This document shows positions 45,694 to 49,329 of a DNA stretch of 49,329 bases, piece by piece; the stretch's first letter is position 1, and every line of letters starts with the position of its first letter. Made by a program: the position numbers and the translations under genes. Under the pieces are notes generated by a model. That model was given only the letters and a program-made list of their open reading frames with translations, did not search any database and was not told the DNA's origin. Origin of the DNA: a virus; IMG/VR virus record IMGVR_UViG_3300025122_005511, positions 1 to 49,329 of that record, one strand, 5' to 3'.

Positions 45694-47001
45694 ATGGCCC
45701 GCTTCTTTTATAAGTTTAAGAAAAATGACGTTTATGTCAACACGATCAAAACTTATCCGGAAGTAAAATTTACGATTACGGGAGGGGCGGCTTCTTACAA
45801 TGATACCCCTAACATATCCGGTTCTCTTACAAGTTCTTTAAATCTTCTCAGCTCGGGAGGGATCAGTCTCTATGAGTTGAATGTCGATCGGCAGGAAAGT
45901 AGTTCTGCCGACCCTGACGCTGATCCCACTCCGCAGAACTTTGGCCCCAATAATGTTGTAAACAACAAATTGATTAGGCCATGGGTTTCAAAGGACGGCA
46001 TGCGAATAGGCTTCCGGACCACCAGCAAGGCAAGCTTTAATTCGACAAGTCCGGGCGATATTATGTATAGCTCTTATCCTTTGAGCGCCTCTATTAAAAA
46101 GACCTATTATGATTCTACCACGGCTCGCTATACGGCGGCTACTTTCGACAAGACGTCCGGTACCGGCATCGCAGTCAGTTCCCAGGCCTCGGTAACGCGG
46201 ATCCTTGCATTGAAAAACACGATCAATTATTACAATTATGTAAATCCTGAGTTCACCTATTCAAATGCGAGCCGTGATTTTGATAGCATCGATTTGGGGC
46301 TTATCAGCATTCCAAGTATTTTTTATGGCAATAATATTAAAAAGGGAACCATAGACCTTAAGTTTTTTTTCACCGGCACTCTCGTTGCCCGGGCACAAGA
46401 CACAGCTCAAAATGGTCTTTTGTACGAGACCACCGGTCCCCGCACCGGCGGCGTTATCGGATTGGTACTTTACAACGAAGGAATGCTAATTCTTACGGGA
46501 GCATATGATTTGGCCCCCGACGGAGGAACCGCTGCGGTACCTGATGCCTGCGAAGATACTTATGAGGGCGGCGCTACCAATTATGATCCTAAGTGGGTAT
46601 ATTTTGGTGCTGGCGCGCAGCAGGCAGGAGTCGCACCGGTATATTCTTCTTTTACAATGGAGATGAGCGGCACCGAAGCTATTCAGTCTCTTACTATGTT
46701 TGCAAAGCTGCCTAAAGGACAGCTAAATCATTCCAATAATCCTACCTATTTACAGTTCTCAACGGCTAGCCATGTGCTTACTGGATCTTCGGCATACTTA
46801 CAAGATCGCAAAAGAGTCATTAAAAATATTGTTTCTTCGTCGTATAACGATCCTACTGGATCTTTTGAAAAGACCACCTATATTTCTAAGATTGGGATAT
46901 ACGACGAAAATGAAAATCTTATTGCTATCGCGAAGCCTGCCACGCCTGTTAAAAAAACGGCCGCCAGAGATTTTACGTTTAAGCTGAAATTAGATATATA
47001 A
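45694..47001 (+). CDS. Virion structural protein, paralogue 2 of a tandem pair
   Basis: A 435-residue beta-rich protein. The C-terminal segments NHSNNPTYLQFS, YISKIGIYDENENLIAIAKPATPVKK and DFTFKLKLDI match the upstream gene in order and spacing. The N-terminus (MARFFYKFKKNDVYVNTIKTYPEVKF) differs from the upstream gene. AGGA lies six bases before ATG 45694. The stop codon lies inside the TATAAATA late-promoter-like element, so this gene closes the structural block. Confidence 0.65.
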   Translation: MARFFYKFKKNDVYVNTIKTYPEVKFTITGGAASYNDTPNISGSLTSSLNLLSSGGISLYELNVDRQESSSADPDADPTPQNFGPNNVVNNKLIRPWVSKDGMRIGFRTTSKASFNSTSPGDIMYSSYPLSASIKKTYYDSTTARYTAATFDKTSGTGIAVSSQASVTRILALKNTINYYNYVNPEFTYSNASRDFDSIDLGLISIPSIFYGNNIKKGTIDLKFFFTGTLVARAQDTAQNGLLYETTGPRTGGVIGLVLYNEGMLILTGAYDLAPDGGTAAVPDACEDTYEGGATNYDPKWVYFGAGAQQAGVAPVYSSFTMEMSGTEAIQSLTMFAKLPKGQLNHSNNPTYLQFSTASHVLTGSSAYLQDRKRVIKNIVSSSYNDPTGSFEKTTYISKIGIYDENENLIAIAKPATPVKKTAARDFTFKLKLDI

Positions 47002-47004
47002 ATA
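46997..47004 (+). promoter_or_regulatory. Candidate T4-type late promoter core (TATAAATA)
   Basis: An exact match to the T4 late-promoter -10 sequence recognised by gp55-type sigma factors, placed at the last gene junction of the structural block, where the preceding stop codon falls within it. A transcript would begin near 47010-47011 and run into the RuvC-like and primase genes. Octamer matches also occur inside genes by chance in this AT-rich sequence, so position is the main argument. The gp55-like gene at 7387-8091 is the supporting context. Confidence 0.4.
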
Positions 47005-47038
47005 CGTGCGAATGTTTAAAATTCGGCCGCAGCTTTGG

Positions 47039-47044
47039 TACAAT
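47039..47044 (+). promoter_or_regulatory. Possible -10 element (TACAAT) for a leaderless resolvase transcript
   Basis: TACAAT lies so that position +1, seven bases downstream of it, is the A of the ATG at 47051. No ribosome-binding site precedes that ATG. The best -35 candidate, TTTAAA at 47015-47020, is weak. A host-type promoter giving a leaderless mRNA is possible, but the support is thin. Confidence 0.25.
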
Positions 47045-47050
47045 GACTCT

Positions 47051-47584
47051 ATGATTTTAGGACTCGACATATCCACCAGCATAACTGGCTATACTATATT
47101 AGATAGCGCCGGCAATATTGTGGTCTGCGATCACATCGATCTGCGAAAAGAAAAGAACTTTTTTCAGAAGGCCGTTGAGATGGAAGTTGTCCTCAACTCC
47201 GTCAGATCTAAATATTTTATAGAACATGTTTATATTGAACAATCACTTCAGTCTTTTAGGTCTGGATTCTCTTCAGCACAGACTCTCTCTTTGTTGTCTA
47301 AAATTAATGGCATTGTGTCGTGGATATGCTATAATATTTTTGGAGCCGAGCCAAAGTACTTAGCCGCCACATCGGCCCGCAAGCTTTGCGGCATTAAAGT
47401 TCCGAAGGGACAGAAGGCAAAAGCAGTCGCACTGCAGTTTGTTGTTGACAACGTCGATACTTTTGAGGTACAATATACAAGGCATGGAAATCCAAAGGCT
47501 GGTTATGCTGACCGGTCGGATAGCTACGTAATTGCAAAGGCCGGCTGGGTACGTGAAAGAGAAGAAGCTCAAAATACTGACTAA
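47051..47584 (+). CDS. RuvC-like Holliday-junction resolvase / RNase H-fold nuclease
   Basis: A 177-residue protein from ATG 47051. MILGLDISTSITGYTIL is the first strand of the RuvC fold with Asp6; YIEQSL gives Glu63; and ADRSDSYVIAKAG gives Asp154 and Asp157, with the three-residue spacing of RuvC Asp138/Asp141. This is a complete four-acid metal site. Such phage enzymes resolve branched DNA during replication and packaging. In-frame starts at GTG 47006 and ATG 47012 would add up to 15 residues with no family match, so I prefer 47051 although no ribosome-binding site precedes it. The 3' end overlaps the primase gene. Confidence 0.8.
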   Translation: MILGLDISTSITGYTILDSAGNIVVCDHIDLRKEKNFFQKAVEMEVVLNSVRSKYFIEHVYIEQSLQSFRSGFSSAQTLSLLSKINGIVSWICYNIFGAEPKYLAATSARKLCGIKVPKGQKAKAVALQFVVDNVDTFEVQYTRHGNPKAGYADRSDSYVIAKAGWVREREEAQNTD

Positions 47585-48488
47585 CGTGTTGGGGTCCTTT
47601 TATCGGACCAACAACGAGTTTCTTTTTAAGTGTCCTTACTGCGATCATCATAAACGCAAGTTCTCCGTAAATCTCGACAAGGGCTATTACAAATGCTGGG
47701 TATGCGATACACGCGGTAAGAACCTGTATCGAGTTGTTCGCCGTTTTGGTGCGAACCACGACAAATCGCAGTGGAGAGATCTCACCTCCGAGATTGATTT
47801 TGATCAACTCGAAGATTTGTTTGCCGAGAAAATAGAAGAAAAACAAATACTTGAGATGCCTGAAGGGTTTGTATCCTTAGCGAACAGGGACGTTCCGCCT
47901 ACTGGATTTGCCGCGCGCAACTATCTCCGAAAGAGAGGAATCAGTAAGCAAGATATTATTTGGTGGAAGATGGGTTATTGTAGCCGCGGCGAATACGAGG
48001 GCAGAATCATTATTCCATCGTTTGATGATGAAGGGGATCTGAGCTACTTTGTTTCCCGATCTTATGACAGAGCTTACTATCCTAAATACAAAAACCCTCC
48101 CGCGAGTAAAAACATTATCTTCAATGACTTGTTCGTAGATTGGAGTTCAGACATCATCTTAGTAGAGGGTGTCTTCGATGCAATTGTCGCAGGGCGCAAC
48201 TCGGTTCCTCTGCTTGGTTCCACTTTAAATCAGAATTCTATTTTGCTTCGAAAAATCGTGAAAGAAGATGCGGGCGTCTATATCGCTTTGGATCCGGACG
48301 CAAAGAAAAAAGAACTTGAGGTTATCAAAACTTTATTGGATTTTGATATCGAAGTTTGGAAGGTTGATCTTGGAGATAATCAGGATGTGGGGTCTATGGG
48401 CAAAGATCATTTTCAGGAATGCATGGAAAATGCGACCCTTATCACTCCCGACAACTATTTATTGTTGACGCTTGTTTCGTCAATATAA
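47532..48488 (+). CDS. DNA primase, DnaG/T4 gp61-like
   Basis: A 318-residue protein with an N-terminal zinc ribbon (CPYC and CWVC, about 25 residues apart, with KFSVNLDKGYYKCWVC between) and a TOPRIM domain: DIILVEGVFDAIVA carries the catalytic Glu and YIALDPDAKKK the DxD metal-binding pair. This is the gp61-type primase arrangement; no helicase domain is attached. The frame opens at TTG 47532 inside the resolvase gene; GTG 47553 (start MKEKKLKILTN) is an equally possible start and neither has a clear ribosome-binding site. It would make RNA primers for lagging-strand synthesis with a helicase encoded elsewhere. Confidence 0.85.
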   Translation: MQRPAGYVKEKKLKILTNVLGSFYRTNNEFLFKCPYCDHHKRKFSVNLDKGYYKCWVCDTRGKNLYRVVRRFGANHDKSQWRDLTSEIDFDQLEDLFAEKIEEKQILEMPEGFVSLANRDVPPTGFAARNYLRKRGISKQDIIWWKMGYCSRGEYEGRIIIPSFDDEGDLSYFVSRSYDRAYYPKYKNPPASKNIIFNDLFVDWSSDIILVEGVFDAIVAGRNSVPLLGSTLNQNSILLRKIVKEDAGVYIALDPDAKKKELEVIKTLLDFDIEVWKVDLGDNQDVGSMGKDHFQECMENATLITPDNYLLLTLVSSI

Positions 48489-48502
48489 AGGAATACATAA
48501 AA

Positions 48503-48661
48503 TGAAACAATTATTATTAGACAGTTTAGCCTTAAGTAAGGATTTGTTATTGCTCCGCGCTCCCCGAGCCCTGTATGTGGTTTTGGCGGCAAACAGCGCC
48601 GGCGCACTTGTTGTTGGTCTTGTTGTCGGACACTGCTCCCTGCTTTAGGAGAGACAAATGA
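48503..48661 (+). CDS. Small open frame of uncertain reading, possibly frameshifted
   Basis: ATG 48503 follows AAAGGA (48488-48493) by nine bases, a good start context, and begins MKQLLLDSLALSK. In that frame it continues to a TGA overlapping the next gene's ATG, but the middle (CMWFWRQTAPAH) does not look like a natural protein. The neighbouring frame from 48541 to a TAG at 48646-48648 encodes a convincing membrane helix (VVLAANSAGALVVGLVVG). A one-base indel near 48540 would join the two into a ~48-residue membrane protein. Small size and doubtful frame keep confidence low. Confidence 0.35.
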
Positions 48662-48702
48662 AAATTACCAAACGAAGACTCAAAGAGATTATCAGGGAAG
48701 AG
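48658..48702 (+). repeat. 45-bp leader-coding repeat, copy 1
   Basis: The first 45 bases of this gene and of the gene starting at 49167 differ at four positions by eye. They encode MKITKRRLKEIIREE here and MKITKQRLKDIIKEE there. Downstream of this the two genes show no obvious similarity. Confidence 0.85.
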
Positions 48703-49167
48703 GTCAGCCAGGCTCAGCAACGCCGCGACGCGTTGGTTTCTCCAGACTCCGGCGGCTTGTCCTGGCGCGACGATGATGAGGATTCAAAGCTTAATGAGAC
48801 GCTCCCGGACGCCGGAGGCGTGTGGGTAATTGAGAAGACTGGGGTTGGCGCCGACGAAAGGTATTTGCAACGCGGGAATCAATGGGGGCCTTTGTGGGAT
48901 CCCGACATTCCGGACACCATTGGCGCCCTCGTATTTGGGGACGAGCCCGAGGCTGCAAGTTATCTGAGGCAGAACGACATTTCCACCGATAATCGTCCCT
49001 ATCCATCGTTTTACAGCGATGATGATTTAGAGGCAATGGAAATGCAAGCAGAAGAGCCCCCGCCGGACCCCCATGATGAAGAAACTTTACGTCTCTCGGG
49101 AGATCCTTCGCAACGAGAAATCGATCGACTTGCTTATGGTGCCCGCACGGGCCGCTGGAGAAAGTAA
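48658..49167 (+). CDS. Protein with N-terminal MKIT leader, possible packaged internal protein
   Basis: A 169-residue protein. The first 15 residues (MKITKRRLKEIIREE) form a basic amphipathic helix shared with the next gene; the rest is acidic and loop-rich (DEDSKLNETLPDAGGVWVIEK, EMQAEEPPPDPHDEE). AGGAGAG lies just upstream of the ATG. IxE motifs in the leader (IRE) fit the cleavage rule of T4-type prohead proteases, which trim capsid-targeting leaders of internal proteins. The body has no recognised domain. An internal-head-protein role is inference. Confidence 0.65.
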   Translation: MKITKRRLKEIIREEVSQAQQRRDALVSPDSGGLSWRDDDEDSKLNETLPDAGGVWVIEKTGVGADERYLQRGNQWGPLWDPDIPDTIGALVFGDEPEAASYLRQNDISTDNRPYPSFYSDDDLEAMEMQAEEPPPDPHDEETLRLSGDPSQREIDRLAYGARTGRWRK

Positions 49168-49211
49168 TGAAAATTACCAAACAAAGACTTAAAGACATTA
49201 TCAAGGAAGAG
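49167..49211 (+). repeat. 45-bp leader-coding repeat, copy 2
   Basis: Second copy of the leader sequence at 48658-48702, placed exactly at the start codon of the next gene and in the same frame. The similarity ends near codon 15. Confidence 0.85.
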
Positions 49212-49329
49212 CTTCAATATGTTCTGTCTGAAAACTCAGGAATTAGATGGTCGAAGTCCAACCAAGCGCCCAGCGGAATGCGAGGCGATGTTTATAACGC
49301 GGAGGACGAACAACTTATCCAGCAAGCCC
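49167..49329 (+). CDS. Second MKIT-leader protein, partial (runs off window)
   Basis: Begins at ATG 49167, sharing a TAATG junction with the previous stop and preceded by GGAG at 49157-49160. The 54 visible residues start MKITKQRLKDIIKEELQYVL, the same leader as the upstream gene, then diverge into a polar sequence (SENSGIRWSKSNQAPSG). The frame is still open at the window edge. Two consecutive genes with the same leader but different bodies indicate a signal or tag, not a shared enzyme domain. Confidence 0.75.
   Translation, partial: MKITKQRLKDIIKEELQYVLSENSGIRWSKSNQAPSGMRGDVYNAEDEQLIQQA

Noticed and set aside
1-49329. tRNA genes, CRISPR arrays, insertion sequences, attachment sites and an origin
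   Set aside because: I looked for cloverleaf/TTCGA-type segments in gaps, regularly spaced repeats, transposase motifs and terminal inverted repeats and found none. Almost all sequence is accounted for by protein genes.

Overview
The window looks like part of a large tailed-phage genome with a contractile (myovirus-type) tail and a T4-like late-gene programme. The evidence is a gp55-like late sigma factor, gp25-like and gp6/baseplate-J-like baseplate wedge proteins, a phage lysin, several very large virion proteins, a RuvC-like resolvase and a gp61-like primase. Every convincing gene is on the + strand, gene junctions mostly overlap or nearly touch (ATGA and TAATG junctions are common), and no gene-free stretch exceeds about 170 bases. 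I see no tRNA, CRISPR array, integrase, capsid, portal, terminase, sheath or tube gene here. The host cannot be identified from the sequence.

Region 1 (1-6628) is a nucleotide-sugar cassette of eight genes: a lone transketolase pyrimidine-binding domain, a ColD/RfbH-like PLP enzyme with His in place of the usual Lys, four SDR-family enzymes (one resembling GDP-mannose 4,6-dehydratase), a PfkB/HldE-type kinase and an HldE-type nucleotidyltransferase. Together they suggest synthesis of an activated deoxy- or dideoxy-sugar, possibly carrying a two-carbon branch. The product is inferred.

Region 2 (6628-8375) holds small genes: a hypothetical protein, an FmdB-like zinc ribbon, a one-helix membrane protein, the late sigma factor and a small helical protein.

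Region 3 (8375-47001) is the virion block: a lysin with a probable OB-fold N-terminus, a spike-like protein, a 2047-residue protein, gp25, gp6, a DNRLRE-like protein, a 4854-residue LamG protein, and seven further structural candidates. Two pairs of these are paralogous. The 4854-residue protein has five LamG-like domains and two copies of a 443-bp repeat, one lying inside a LamG domain.

Region 4 (46997-49329) begins with an exact T4 late-promoter core (TATAAATA), followed by the RuvC-like nuclease, the primase, an unclear small reading frame, and two tandem genes sharing an N-terminal leader that resembles T4 capsid-targeting sequences. The second of these runs off the window.
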